A stretch of DNA of 64,000 nt from Ralstonia soli (GTDB taxonomy: Bacteria; Pseudomonadota; Gammaproteobacteria; Burkholderiales; Burkholderiaceae). Shown here in pieces: positions 19,809-30,131 of this stretch. How positions within the stretch are numbered: the first letter of the stretch is position 1; the number at the start of each line of letters is the position of its first letter. The position numbers and the translations under genes were made by a program. The notes beneath the pieces are model-generated. The model saw only the letters and a list, made by a program, of their open reading frames with translations. It was not told where the DNA came from and searched no databases. Location of the stretch: positions 62,001 through 126,000 of the forward strand of contig NZ_JAMXHT010000009.1 of the NCBI RefSeq assembly GCF_023955655.1, in the 5' to 3' direction.

Positions 19809-21065
19809 ATGAAACGTCGTGAGCTGTTGAAGCTGTCCGCAGTCGCCGCCGCAACGCTGTTGTCTGTTTCGAACCTCGCGTTTGCTCAGGCAAAAGAGCC
19901 GATCAAGGTTGGGGTCCTGCATTCGCTGTCGGGCACCATGGCCATCTCCGAGACGTCGCTCAAAGATGTGGCCCTGATGACGATCGACGAGATCAATAAG
20001 AGCGGCGGCGTGCTGGGCCGCAAGCTCCAGCCGGTGGTGGTGGACCCGGCGTCGAACTGGCCGCTGTTTGCCGAAAAGGCGCGCGGGCTGCTGACGCAGG
20101 ACAAGGTGGCCGTGACGTTCGGCTGCTGGACCTCGGTGTCGCGCAAGTCGGTACTGCCAGTGTATGAAGAACTGAACGGCCTGCTGTTCTACCCGGTGCA
20201 GTACGAAGGCGAAGAGATGTCGAAGAACGTCTTCTACACCGGTGCAGCACCCAACCAGCAGGCCATTCCGGCGGTGGAATACCTGATGAGCAAGGAGGGT
20301 GGCGGTGCCAAGCGTTTCTTCCTGCTCGGCACCGATTACGTGTATCCGCGCACGACCAACAAGATCCTGCGCGCCTTCCTGCACAGCAAGGGTGTGAAGG
20401 ACAGCGACATCGAAGAGGTCTACACGCCGTTCGGCCACTCCGATTACCAGACCATCGTCGCCAACATCAAGAAGTTCGCGCAGGGCGGCAAGACGGCCGT
20501 GGTATCGACCATCAATGGCGACTCCAACGTGCCGTTCTACAAGGAACTCGGCAACGCTGGCCTGAAGGCCAAGGACGTGCCGGTGGTGGCGTTCTCGGTG
20601 GGTGAAGAGGAACTGCGCGGTATCGACACCAAGCCGCTGGTCGGCCATCTGGCGGCATGGAACTACTTCATGTCGGTCAAGAACCCGGTGAACGACGACT
20701 TCAAGAAGAAGTGGGCCGCGTGGGTCAAGGCCAACAACCTGCCGGGCGGCGACAAGCGCGTCACCAACGATCCGATGGAAGCCACCTACGTCGGCATCAT
20801 GATGTGGAAACAGGCCGTTGAAAAGGCCGGCTCCACCGACGTGGACAAGGTCCGCAAGGCCATGTACGGCCAGCAGTTCAAGGCGCCGTCAGGCTACACG
20901 CTGGTGATGAACAACAACCATCACCTCAGCAAGCCTGTGATGATCGGCGAAGTGCGTGGCGACGGGCAATTCAACGTCGTGTGGAAGACGCCGACGGTGA
21001 TTCGCGCCAAGCCGTGGAGCCCGTACATCGCGGGCAACGAAGGCAAGCCTGACGAGGTGAAGTGA
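19809..21065 (+). CDS. urtA: Urea ABC transporter, substrate-binding protein
   Basis: A 418-aa type I periplasmic binding protein of the branched-chain amino acid/amide family that captures urea. The leader MKRRELLKLSAVAAATLL ends near SNLAFAQA and carries a twin-arginine-like RRELLKL motif. The mature part contains KVGVLHSLSGTMAISE and FTLGCWTSVSRKSVLPVYE-like UrtA features (here VTFGCWTSVSRKSVLP). ATG follows an AAGGAGCCGC Shine-Dalgarno. It heads urtABCDE-ureDAJBC and is followed by a terminator-like hairpin that could keep its level above that of the membrane components. Confidence 0.96.
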   Translation: MKRRELLKLSAVAAATLLSVSNLAFAQAKEPIKVGVLHSLSGTMAISETSLKDVALMTIDEINKSGGVLGRKLQPVVVDPASNWPLFAEKARGLLTQDKVAVTFGCWTSVSRKSVLPVYEELNGLLFYPVQYEGEEMSKNVFYTGAAPNQQAIPAVEYLMSKEGGGAKRFFLLGTDYVYPRTTNKILRAFLHSKGVKDSDIEEVYTPFGHSDYQTIVANIKKFAQGGKTAVVSTINGDSNVPFYKELGNAGLKAKDVPVVAFSVGEEELRGIDTKPLVGHLAAWNYFMSVKNPVNDDFKKKWAAWVKANNLPGGDKRVTNDPMEATYVGIMMWKQAVEKAGSTDVDKVRKAMYGQQFKAPSGYTLVMNNNHHLSKPVMIGEVRGDGQFNVVWKTPTVIRAKPWSPYIAGNEGKPDEVK

Positions 21066-21072
21066 TCGGCTG

Positions 21073-21104
21073 GCTCGGCCGCTTGGTGTTGCGGCCGGCC
21101 TTTT
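21073..21104 (+). terminator. Attenuator-type hairpin after urtA
   Basis: CGGCCGC (21076-21082) pairs with GCGGCCG (21091-21097) around an 8-base loop, followed by GCCTTTT. The stem and short T-run fit partial termination between the binding protein gene and the permease genes, a common arrangement in ABC operons. Confidence 0.6.
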
Positions 21105-21120
21105 GAACCACGCTGTACGA

Positions 21121-21154
21121 CGTGGTGCCCGGCCGCTCATCGCCGGGTACCACG
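21121..21154 (+). other. Second stem-loop directly upstream of urtB
   Basis: A 13-bp stem with one G-T wobble pairs 21121-21133 with 21142-21154 around an 8-base loop. It has no T-run and ends 12 bases before the preferred urtB start, so it could affect ribosome access or protect the urtB mRNA from 5' decay. Function is inference. Confidence 0.55.
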
Positions 21155-21166
21155 CATCGGATTGCC

Positions 21167-22798
21167 ATGATGCGTCTGTCTCGCTGTTTGCCCCGTTTTC
21201 TTGCCGCACTGCTGTGCGCTTTCTGCTTGGCTGCGATGCCCGCCGTCTCTGCATCGGCTGCCGGACAGCGCCTGACACAGGCCGATCTCAAGCCCCTGGC
21301 CGAAGACGATTTCGACGCCAAGGTGAAGACGCTCAACGCACTGGTTGCGGCGCCCGCCGAACAGGCCGGGCCGATCCTGCAAGCGCTGCAGAACGATGCA
21401 CTGTTCTTCGCTCCTGCGGCCGGCATGGTCCGCCAGGACGGCGATCGCTATCTGGACGCGATCTCGGGCCAACCCGTCACCGTCAAGGCGGATGACCTGC
21501 AATCCCTCACGCTGAACAACGCGCTGCGCTCGCAAGTGGACAGCGCGGCGAGCGGCTTCGTGCTGCAATCGCCGGACCGCGCCGTGCGTGCACAGGCAGT
21601 CGATACGCTGCTGGCGCGCCCGGAGACGGCCTCGCGCCCCATCGTCGATGCCGCACGCAAGCATGAGACCGATCCGGAGCTGCGCACCAAGCTGCATCTG
21701 CTGTGGGCCAACCTCGCGCTCGACGACGGCACGCATGCCGAAAAGCTCGAAGCGCTCAAGCTGCTCGCGGGCGATACCAACCCGCAGACGCGCCAGCGCA
21801 TCGCACCGCTGCTCGCCAAGGACAGCGGGGCGGATGACGAACTGCGTGCAGCCGCACAACAAGCGCTCGATAGCCTGTCTGCTCAGGAGCGCAAGTCGGA
21901 GCTGATCGGCAACCTGTTTGCCGGCCTGAGCCTGGGCTCGGTGCTGCTCTTGGCTGCCCTGGGGCTGGCGATCACCTACGGCCTGATCGGCGTCATCAAC
22001 ATGGCGCACGGCGAATTCCTGATGATTGGCGCGTATGCCACGTACGTGGTGCAGACCATCTTCCGCAACTACTTCCCGAACGCGTTCGACTGGTATCTGC
22101 CGGCAGCGCTGCCGGCGGCCTTCCTGGCTGCAGCAGTGGTCGGCTTTGCACTGGAGCGGCTGGTGCTGCGCCACCTGTATGGCCGGCCGCTGGAAACGCT
22201 GCTCGCCACCTTCGGTATCAGCCTGCTGCTGATGCAGGCCGTGCGCTCGATCTTCGGCGCGCAGAACGTGGAGGTCGCCAACCCGAGCTGGATGAGCGGC
22301 GGCATTGCGCTCATGCCGGGGCTGATCCTGCCGTACAACCGCCTGGTGATCCTGCTGTTTGCACTGGCCGTGGTGGCGATTGCGTGGGCCGTGCTCAACC
22401 GCACGCGTCTGGGTCTGTTCGTACGTGCCACCACGCAGAACCGCACGATGGCCGCCTGCGTCGGCGTGCGCACGTGGAAGGTCGACAGCTACGCGTTTGC
22501 CTTCGGTGCCGGCATTGCCGGGTTGGGCGGCTGCGCGCTCTCGCAGATCGGCAACGTCGGGCCCGACCTCGGCCAGGGCTACATCATCGATTCGTTCATG
22601 GCCGTGGTGCTGGGCGGGGTGGGGCAGCTGGCGGGCACCATCATCGGCGCGTTCGGGCTGGGGCTCATCAACAAGTTCATCGAGCCGTTCTATGGCGCGG
22701 TGCTGGCGAAGATCATCGTGCTGGTGCTGATCGTGCTGTTCATCCAGAAGCGTCCGCAGGGTCTGTTTGCCCTCAAGGGCCGCAGCGCGGAGGCCTGA
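21167..22798 (+). CDS. urtB: Urea ABC transporter, permease UrtB
   Basis: A 543-aa LivH-type permease with a long N-terminal periplasmic extension. A signal peptide (MMRLSRCLPRFLAALLCAF to about residue 32) is followed by roughly 200 soluble residues, then a permease domain starting at LIGNLFAGLSLGSVLLLAAL with YGLIGVINMAHGEFLMIGAY, the family signature. The extension is normal for UrtB and distinguishes it from LivH. ATG at 21167 or 21170 are both possible; a GTG 45 bases upstream lies in the hairpin and is less likely. Confidence 0.95.
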   Translation: MMRLSRCLPRFLAALLCAFCLAAMPAVSASAAGQRLTQADLKPLAEDDFDAKVKTLNALVAAPAEQAGPILQALQNDALFFAPAAGMVRQDGDRYLDAISGQPVTVKADDLQSLTLNNALRSQVDSAASGFVLQSPDRAVRAQAVDTLLARPETASRPIVDAARKHETDPELRTKLHLLWANLALDDGTHAEKLEALKLLAGDTNPQTRQRIAPLLAKDSGADDELRAAAQQALDSLSAQERKSELIGNLFAGLSLGSVLLLAALGLAITYGLIGVINMAHGEFLMIGAYATYVVQTIFRNYFPNAFDWYLPAALPAAFLAAAVVGFALERLVLRHLYGRPLETLLATFGISLLLMQAVRSIFGAQNVEVANPSWMSGGIALMPGLILPYNRLVILLFALAVVAIAWAVLNRTRLGLFVRATTQNRTMAACVGVRTWKVDSYAFAFGAGIAGLGGCALSQIGNVGPDLGQGYIIDSFMAVVLGGVGQLAGTIIGAFGLGLINKFIEPFYGAVLAKIIVLVLIVLFIQKRPQGLFALKGRSAEA

Positions 22799-22802
22799 CA
22801 AC

Positions 22803-23981
22803 ATGACCAAGTTCTCTCTTGATATTCCGGCGCGCATGCCGTTGCTGTCGCGGCGCGGGTGGACCGCGCTGGTGCTGGTGTCGCTTATCGTTTGCATCGG
22901 GGCGCCGGTGTGCGCGCTGCTGGTGCCGGAGGGCAGCCCTCTGCATCTGTCGGCGTATGCGCTCACGCTCATCGGCAAGATCATGTGCTACGCGTTGGCT
23001 GCGTTGGCGCTCGATCTGGTGTGGGGCTACTGCGGCATCCTGAGTCTTGGCCACGGGGTGTTCTTCGCACTCGGCGGCTACGCCATGGGCATGTACCTCA
23101 TGCGCTCCATCGGCCGCGAGGGCGTGTACAAGAGCGACCTGCCGGACTTCATGGTCTTCCTTGATTGGAAGGAGTTGCCGTGGTTCTGGCACGGCACCGA
23201 GCATTTCGCCTGGGCAATGCTGCTGGTGATTCTGGTGCCCGGCGTGCTGGCGTGGTTATTCGGCTTCTTCGCGTTCCGCTCACGGGTGAAGGGCGTGTAC
23301 CTGTCGATCATTACGCAGGCGATGACGTACGCGGCCATGCTGCTGTTCTTCCGGAACGAGACGGGCTTTGGTGGCAACAACGGCTTTACAGATTTCAAGC
23401 GCATCCTCGGCTTTCAGGTGTGGGCGTTGCCTACGCGCACCGTGTTGTTCGTCGCGACATTCGTTGCGCTGGTGCTGGCGTTCATCGCCTGCCGCGCGAT
23501 CGTCACATCCAAGTTCGGCCGCGTCGTCACGGCCATCCGCGATGCCGAAGCGCGCGTGATGTTCTCGGGCTACAACCCGCTCGGCTACAAGCTGTTCGTG
23601 TGGACGTTCTCGGCGGTGCTGTGCGGCGTTGCGGGCGCGCTGTACGTGCCGCAGGTCGGCATCATCAACCCGGGCGAGATGTCGCCGGGCAACTCGATCG
23701 AGATGGCCGTGTGGGTGGCCGTGGGCGGGCGCGGCACGCTGATCGGCCCGATCATCGGCGCGTTCCTCGTCAACGGGGCCAAGACGCTGCTGACGGCCTG
23801 GGTGCCGGAGTATTGGCTGTTCGTGCTGGGCGCGATCTTCGTGCTGGTGACGCTGTACCTGCCGAATGGCGTGCTGGGCGTGATTGGGAAGCTGCGCATG
23901 CAGAAGCGCGCGCCTGCACAAAGCAAGGCACCCGAAGCCAAGGCCGCCACTGCCGCACCGCCCGCCGGAGACCACGCATGA
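22803..23981 (+). CDS. urtC: Urea ABC transporter, permease UrtC
   Basis: A 392-aa LivM-type permease, partner of UrtB in the inner membrane. The signature LDLVWGYCGILSLGHGVFFALGGY is near residues 60-85 (seen in two parts, DLVWGYCGILSLGHG and VFFALGGYAMGMY), and later GRGTLIGPIIGAFLVNGAKT. The start at MTKFSLDIP lies 4 bases after the urtB stop. The C-terminal 25 residues are an Ala/Pro/Lys-rich tail. The stop overlaps the urtD start as ATGA. Confidence 0.95.
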   Translation: MTKFSLDIPARMPLLSRRGWTALVLVSLIVCIGAPVCALLVPEGSPLHLSAYALTLIGKIMCYALAALALDLVWGYCGILSLGHGVFFALGGYAMGMYLMRSIGREGVYKSDLPDFMVFLDWKELPWFWHGTEHFAWAMLLVILVPGVLAWLFGFFAFRSRVKGVYLSIITQAMTYAAMLLFFRNETGFGGNNGFTDFKRILGFQVWALPTRTVLFVATFVALVLAFIACRAIVTSKFGRVVTAIRDAEARVMFSGYNPLGYKLFVWTFSAVLCGVAGALYVPQVGIINPGEMSPGNSIEMAVWVAVGGRGTLIGPIIGAFLVNGAKTLLTAWVPEYWLFVLGAIFVLVTLYLPNGVLGVIGKLRMQKRAPAQSKAPEAKAATAAPPAGDHA

Positions 23982-24829
23982 GTACCTTTACCGAACTCCC
24001 CGACCGTGCGGAGACCGGCACCGCCACCGGCATGGGCCATCTGGTTGAGCCGGACAAGATCGACGTCTCGCATGGCGCCATCCTGTATCTCGAAGATGTG
24101 ACGGTGCGCTTTGGCGGCTTTCGTGCGCTGAACGCGCTCACGCTGTCGATCGATCACGGCGAACTGCGTTGCATCATCGGCCCCAACGGCGCGGGCAAGA
24201 CCACGATGATGGACGTGATCACCGGCAAGACCGGCCCGCGCAATGCGGATGTGACGGGTCGCGTCTTCCTTGGCCAGACCATCGACCTACTGCGCTTGAC
24301 CGAGCCCCGCATCGCGCAGATCGGCATCGGCCGCAAGTTCCAGAAGCCCACGGTGTTCGAGCAGCACACCGTGTGGGAAAACCTGGAACTGGCGATGAAG
24401 GCCGACAAGCGCTGGTGGGTGTCGCTGCGCGCGCGCCTGCTGAACGACGGCCGCCAGCGCATCGAAGAGACGCTTGGCCGCATCCACCTGGAAGCCGAGG
24501 CCTATCGGCCCGCCGGTTTGCTCTCGCACGGCCAGAAGCAGCGACTGGAGATCGGCATGCTGCTGATGCAACAGCCGCAACTGTTGCTGCTCGACGAGCC
24601 CGTCGCCGGCATGACGGATGAAGAAACGATGCAACTCGCCGCGCTGCTCAACGGCCTGCGTGGGTCGTGCTCGATCATGGTGGTGGAGCACGACATGGAG
24701 TTTGTCGCCGCGCTGGCGGGGGCGGAAGGGCGCGTGACCGTGCTGGCCGAAGGCAGCGTCCTGGCTGAAGGCACGCTTGATGCCGTCAAGCGCGACGAGC
24801 GCGTCATTGAATCGTATCTGGGACGCTGA
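23978..24829 (+). CDS. urtD: Urea ABC transporter, ATP-binding protein UrtD
   Basis: A 283-aa LivG-type ATPase of the urea importer. Walker A is GPNGAGKTTMMD near residue 68; the ABC signature region is SHGQKQRLEIGMLLMQQP and Walker B is LLLLDEPVAGMTDEE. The N-terminal 30 residues (STFTELPDRAETGTATG...) precede the ATPase fold, as in other UrtD. The start overlaps the urtC stop by four bases; a much longer in-frame reading upstream simply runs through urtC and is rejected. Confidence 0.95.
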   Translation: MSTFTELPDRAETGTATGMGHLVEPDKIDVSHGAILYLEDVTVRFGGFRALNALTLSIDHGELRCIIGPNGAGKTTMMDVITGKTGPRNADVTGRVFLGQTIDLLRLTEPRIAQIGIGRKFQKPTVFEQHTVWENLELAMKADKRWWVSLRARLLNDGRQRIEETLGRIHLEAEAYRPAGLLSHGQKQRLEIGMLLMQQPQLLLLDEPVAGMTDEETMQLAALLNGLRGSCSIMVVEHDMEFVAALAGAEGRVTVLAEGSVLAEGTLDAVKRDERVIESYLGR

Positions 24830-24830
24830 C

Positions 24831-25523
24831 ATGCTCACCATCGCTCAACTGAACCAGTACTACGGCGGCAGCCACATCTTGCGCAACGTCAGTTTCGAAG
24901 TGCCTGCGGGCAAGCTGACCACGCTGCTCGGCCGCAACGGCGTCGGCAAGACGACGTTGCTCAAATGCCTGATGGGTGTGGTGCCCACCGCCAGCGGCGC
25001 GATCGATTGGGAAGGGCGCGCCATCCAGAAGCTGCCGGCATACGAGCGCGTCTCGCAGGGCCTCGCCTATGTGCCGCAGGGCCGCGAGATCTTCCCGCGC
25101 CTGACGGTGGAAGAGAACCTGCTGATCGGCGCGGCGGCCAAGCGTGCGCCGTCCAAGGTGCCGGATTCGATCTACGCGCTGTTCCCGGTGCTCAAGGAGA
25201 TGAAGGGGCGGCGCGGCGGCGACCTGTCCGGCGGCCAGCAGCAGCAACTGGCGATCGGCCGCGCGCTGATGAGCGAACCGCGCTTGCTGATCCTCGATGA
25301 GCCGACCGAGGGCATCCAGCCGTCGATCATCCAGGAGATCGGCCGCACGCTGCGCCGGCTGGTGGACGAGTTCGGCATGTCGGTGCTGCTGGTCGAGCAG
25401 TACTACGACTTCGCCCGCAGCATTGCTGACCGCTACGTCGTCATGAGCCGCGGCGAGGTGATTGCCAAGGGCGACGGCGCCAACATGGAAGCGGACGGTG
25501 TGCGCGACCTGGTTGCAGTCTGA
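24831..25523 (+). CDS. urtE: Urea ABC transporter, ATP-binding protein UrtE
   Basis: A 230-aa LivF-type ATPase. Walker A GRNGVGKTTLLKCLMG, signature LSGGQQQQLAIGRALMSEP, and Walker B LLILDEPTEGIQPSII are all intact. ATG 24831 is one base after the urtD stop. It completes the urtABCDE set; ureD follows after 162 bases on the same strand, linking uptake with hydrolysis of urea. Confidence 0.95.
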   Translation: MLTIAQLNQYYGGSHILRNVSFEVPAGKLTTLLGRNGVGKTTLLKCLMGVVPTASGAIDWEGRAIQKLPAYERVSQGLAYVPQGREIFPRLTVEENLLIGAAAKRAPSKVPDSIYALFPVLKEMKGRRGGDLSGGQQQQLAIGRALMSEPRLLILDEPTEGIQPSIIQEIGRTLRRLVDEFGMSVLLVEQYYDFARSIADRYVVMSRGEVIAKGDGANMEADGVRDLVAV

Positions 25524-25685
25524 TGCTGTCTGACGCACAGGCGTTTTGCCAAAAATGTCGCGTGGCAGACGTGCGCAAGCCGTGGCATCTGGCTATGATG
25601 GACAACCTTTTCGTTTGCTTAGGGCGGTTTCTTCCATGAAACGTGCACACACGTTCAATTGAAGACTCCCCTGATTGCATGACCG

Positions 25686-26573
25686 ATGCGCCATCCCGAT
25701 TTTCCCGTCCCGCCACAGGCCAGCGCATTCGCATCCTGGGAAGCGTCACTGCGCTTGGCGTTTGCGCGGCGCGGTGAACGTACGGTGCTGGCCACATGCC
25801 GGCATCAGGGGCCGCTGCGCGTGCAGAAGGCGCTGTATCCGGAAGGCGAGGGCGTGTGCCACGTCGTCATGCTGCATCCGCCCGCAGGCATTGCCGGCGG
25901 CGATGTGCTCGACATCGACATCGAACTCGGTGCCGACGCGCACGCTGTGCTGACCACGCCGGGTGCGACCAAGTGGTACAAGTCGCTCGGCCGTACGGCC
26001 ACGCAGCGCGTCGCCATCCGTGTGGACGCGGGCGCGCGGCTCGATTGGCTGCCGCAGGAGAACATCGTCTTCAACCAGGCGTGCCCCGTCATCGACCTGG
26101 CGCTGGACATAGCCCCTGGCGCCACCGCCATCGGCTGGGATACCACCATGCTCGGCCGGCACGCTGCCGGTGAATCGTGGGCAGAAGGCCGCATCGCCAT
26201 GCGCACGGAACTGCGCAGCAACGGCCAGCCGCTGTGGATCGAGTCCGCCGCGTTCGATGCGCAGTCACCCATGCTGGGCGCGACGACGGGCATGGCTGGC
26301 TTCCACGTCGTCGGCACGCTGTGGGCCGTGGGCGAGGGTGCTACCGAAGCCGTGGCTGAAGCGATGGCCGAACACCTGCCGTACAACGACACCCTGCGTG
26401 CCGGCGTGACCTGTCTCACGCAAGATGTGCCCGGCTTACCAAACGTTTTGTTGCTGCGCGTGCTCGCGCGCCGGCCCGAAGATGCGCGCGCGTTGCTGTC
26501 GCAGACATGGCTTGCATTGCGCGAACCGATGCACGGCGTAGCGGGCCGTCCGCTGCGTTTGTGGGCGACATGA
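25686..26573 (+). CDS. ureD: Urease accessory protein UreD
   Basis: UreD (295 aa) is the scaffold chaperone that binds the urease apoprotein and recruits UreF and UreG for nickel insertion. Family features seen are HPPAGIAGGDVLDIDIELG, TTPGATKWYKS and WLPQENIVFNQA. The start at MRHPDFPVPPQASAF is chosen because the conserved part begins soon after. It begins the urease gene cluster, 162 bases after urtE. A TATGAT hexamer at 25594 could be part of a local promoter but has no good -35 partner. Confidence 0.95.
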   Translation: MRHPDFPVPPQASAFASWEASLRLAFARRGERTVLATCRHQGPLRVQKALYPEGEGVCHVVMLHPPAGIAGGDVLDIDIELGADAHAVLTTPGATKWYKSLGRTATQRVAIRVDAGARLDWLPQENIVFNQACPVIDLALDIAPGATAIGWDTTMLGRHAAGESWAEGRIAMRTELRSNGQPLWIESAAFDAQSPMLGATTGMAGFHVVGTLWAVGEGATEAVAEAMAEHLPYNDTLRAGVTCLTQDVPGLPNVLLLRVLARRPEDARALLSQTWLALREPMHGVAGRPLRLWAT

Positions 26574-26627
26574 TGGCAACGTAACTGCACGCTGCTTAAC
26601 CTAGACCCTCACCGAAGAGAGCCCCTC

Positions 26628-26930
26628 GTGGAACTGACCCCGCGCGAAAAAGACAAGCTGCTGATCTTCACCGCTGCCTTGCTGGCCGAGCGCCGCAAGG
26701 GCCGCGGCCTCAAGCTCAACTACCCGGAAGCCGTCGCCTTCATCAGCGCCGCCATCATGGAAGGTGCGCGCGATGGCCGCACGGTGGCCGAACTCATGCA
26801 CTACGGCACCACGCTCCTCACGCGCGACGACGTGATGGACGGCGTGGCCGAGATGATCCCCGACATCCAGGTCGAAGCGACCTTCCCGGACGGCACCAAG
26901 CTTGTCACCGTCCACCATCCGATTGTTTGA
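26628..26930 (+). CDS. ureA: Urease gamma subunit
   Basis: UreA (100 aa, exact family length) is the smallest structural subunit of urease. The sequence [20 protein letters not shown] and [20 protein letters not shown] are hallmark. The start is GTG at 26628, with an AGAGAGCCCCTC leader, giving the standard [11 protein letters not shown]-terminus; no ATG is available in frame nearby. It lies 54 bases after ureD. Confidence 0.97.
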   Translation: MELTPREKDKLLIFTAALLAERRKGRGLKLNYPEAVAFISAAIMEGARDGRTVAELMHYGTTLLTRDDVMDGVAEMIPDIQVEATFPDGTKLVTVHHPIV

Positions 26931-26939
26931 ACGCCTTCT

Positions 26940-27572
26940 ATGAAGAGTCCAGCCATGACCCAACTCCTATCTCGCATCGTCCGGCCCGCTGCGGCCATTG
27001 CGTTCACGTTTGGCGCATCCATCGCCTTCGCCCATCCGGGGCATGCCGGTCATACGGCGGAGGGCAGCCTGCTGGCCGGTTTCCTGCATCCGCTCACGGG
27101 GGCCGACCACCTGCTGGCCATGGTGGCCGTCGGCGTGTGGAGCGCGCTCGCCTCGCGCACGGTGCGTGACGCGCTGTGGGCGCCAGTCGCCTTCGTCGCG
27201 CTGATGGTGATGGGTGCGCTGCTGGGCGCGGGCGGCATGGCGCTGCCGATGGCCGAGCCGATGATTGCCGCGTCGCTGCTGGTGTTCGGCCTGCTGATCG
27301 CCGCACGCGCGCAACTGCCGACGTGGGCCGGCGCGCTGCTGTGCGGTGGGTTTGCCCTGTTCCACGGCTATGCGCACGGCACGGAATTCCCCGCAGGCGC
27401 GCAGGCCATGTTCCCGTACTTCGTCGGCGGCTTTGCCGTGGCGACGGCGCTGCTGCATACCGCCGGCATCGGCGCGGGCTTTGCGCTCAAGCCGCGTCTG
27501 GCGTGGCTGGCACGTCTGTCGGGTGTGGGCGTGGCGCTGTACGGCGCCGGCCTGCTGGCTGCGGCCATCTGA
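26940..27572 (+). CDS. ureJ: HupE/UreJ family nickel permease
   Basis: A 210-aa membrane protein with an N-terminal signal-like helix ending near FAHPGHAGH and six hydrophobic segments. The family motif [16 protein letters not shown] (His-x5-Asp-His) that coordinates nickel is present, plus a second [11 protein letters not shown] motif. Between ureA and ureB in an operon, it most likely imports Ni2+ for urease. Two starts are close together, at 26940 (MKSPAMTQ) and 26955; I give the first. Confidence 0.9.
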   Translation: MKSPAMTQLLSRIVRPAAAIAFTFGASIAFAHPGHAGHTAEGSLLAGFLHPLTGADHLLAMVAVGVWSALASRTVRDALWAPVAFVALMVMGALLGAGGMALPMAEPMIAASLLVFGLLIAARAQLPTWAGALLCGGFALFHGYAHGTEFPAGAQAMFPYFVGGFAVATALLHTAGIGAGFALKPRLAWLARLSGVGVALYGAGLLAAAI

Positions 27573-27589
27573 GCGCGAGGAGCGCAACC

Positions 27590-27895
27590 ATGATCCCCGG
27601 CGAACTCATCCCGCAAGACGGCGACCTCGAATTGAATGTGGGCCGCGCCACGCTGACGGTCACGGTAGCCAACACCGGCGACCGCCCCGTGCAGATCGGC
27701 TCGCACTACCACTTCTATGAAGTCAACGATGCGCTGCACTTTGACCGCGAGGCCACGCGCGGCTACCGGCTCAACATTGCCGCCGGCACCGCCGTGCGCT
27801 TCGAGCCGGGGCAGGAGCGCACGGTCGAACTCGTGGCGCTGGCCGGCGACCGCGTGGTCTACGGCTTTGCCGGACGTGTGATGGGCAAGCTCTGA
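27590..27895 (+). CDS. ureB: Urease beta subunit
   Basis: UreB (101 aa) is the beta structural subunit. It begins [19 protein letters not shown], the standard N-terminus, and holds the conserved [17 protein letters not shown] block. ATG 27590 follows a GCGAGGAGCGCAACC Shine-Dalgarno, 17 bases after ureJ. It assembles with UreA and UreC as the (alpha-beta-gamma)3 enzyme. Confidence 0.97.
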   Translation: MIPGELIPQDGDLELNVGRATLTVTVANTGDRPVQIGSHYHFYEVNDALHFDREATRGYRLNIAAGTAVRFEPGQERTVELVALAGDRVVYGFAGRVMGKL

Positions 27896-27908
27896 ACGAG
27901 GCACGGAC

Positions 27909-29627
<1,719 letters not shown>

Positions 29628-29769
29628 TTGCGTGGGTTGGGATGGGCTTTGGTTTTTTTGTTGTTGGTCCATCCCTCGTATCGTCCCCTGCCGGGGCCGA
29701 CTCACTTTTCTTTGTCTTGCCAAAGAAAAGTAAGCAAAAGAAAGGCGCGCCCGAGATGGCGACCCCCCT

Positions 29770-29862
29770 CCTTGAATTTTCGTAACCGGGCGGAGACGGG
29801 AAAAACTCGCTGCGCTCAGACAGTTTCCCGTCTTTTTTCCGCCCGCTTACGAAAATTCAAGG
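29770..29862. repeat. Inner hairpin 1 (93 nt) of the nested repeat
   Basis: Begins CCTTGAATTTTCGTAA and ends with the reverse complement; the stem is interrupted by small bulges and the apical part holds GGGAAAAACTCGC...AGTTTCCC. It faces in the opposite sense to the second hairpin at 30005-30097, with which it shares its core. Confidence 0.75.
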
Positions 29863-30004
29863 CGCCATCAAGGGCAGGAACGTCAAAGGCCAAACCGACG
29901 AGGCACAAAGGTGGGCGCCGAGTTGAGATGTGGCGCCGTGCGCAAGCAGGACGGAGTGGTGCGCAGGCAAGAGAGGGTGTGCTTTGCCCTTGCCCTAGAT
30001 GGCG

Positions 30005-30097
30005 CCTTGAATTTCTGTTGCAGAGAGGAAAAAGGAAGGGAAACTGTTTGAGCGAAGCGAGTTTTTCCCTTCCCCTCTCTGCGACAGAAATTCAAGG
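30005..30097. repeat. Inner hairpin 2 (93 nt) of the nested repeat
   Basis: Begins CCTTGAATTTCTGT and ends with the reverse complement. Its core, GGGAAACTGTTTGAGCGAAG onward, is the reverse complement of the core of hairpin 1 with two substitutions. The flanking stem sequences of the two hairpins differ, so the core and the CCTTGAATTT ends are conserved while the stems have drifted in a compensated way. Confidence 0.75.
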
Positions 30098-30131
30098 AAT
30101 CTTTCGCCATCTCGGGCGCGCCTTTCTTTGC

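Noticed and set aside
25562-25600. A sigma-54 or sigma-70 promoter for ureD
   Set aside because: TGGCAG at 25563 lacks the -12 TTGC element at the right spacing, and the TATGAT at 25594 has no acceptable -35 box, so neither is listed as a feature.
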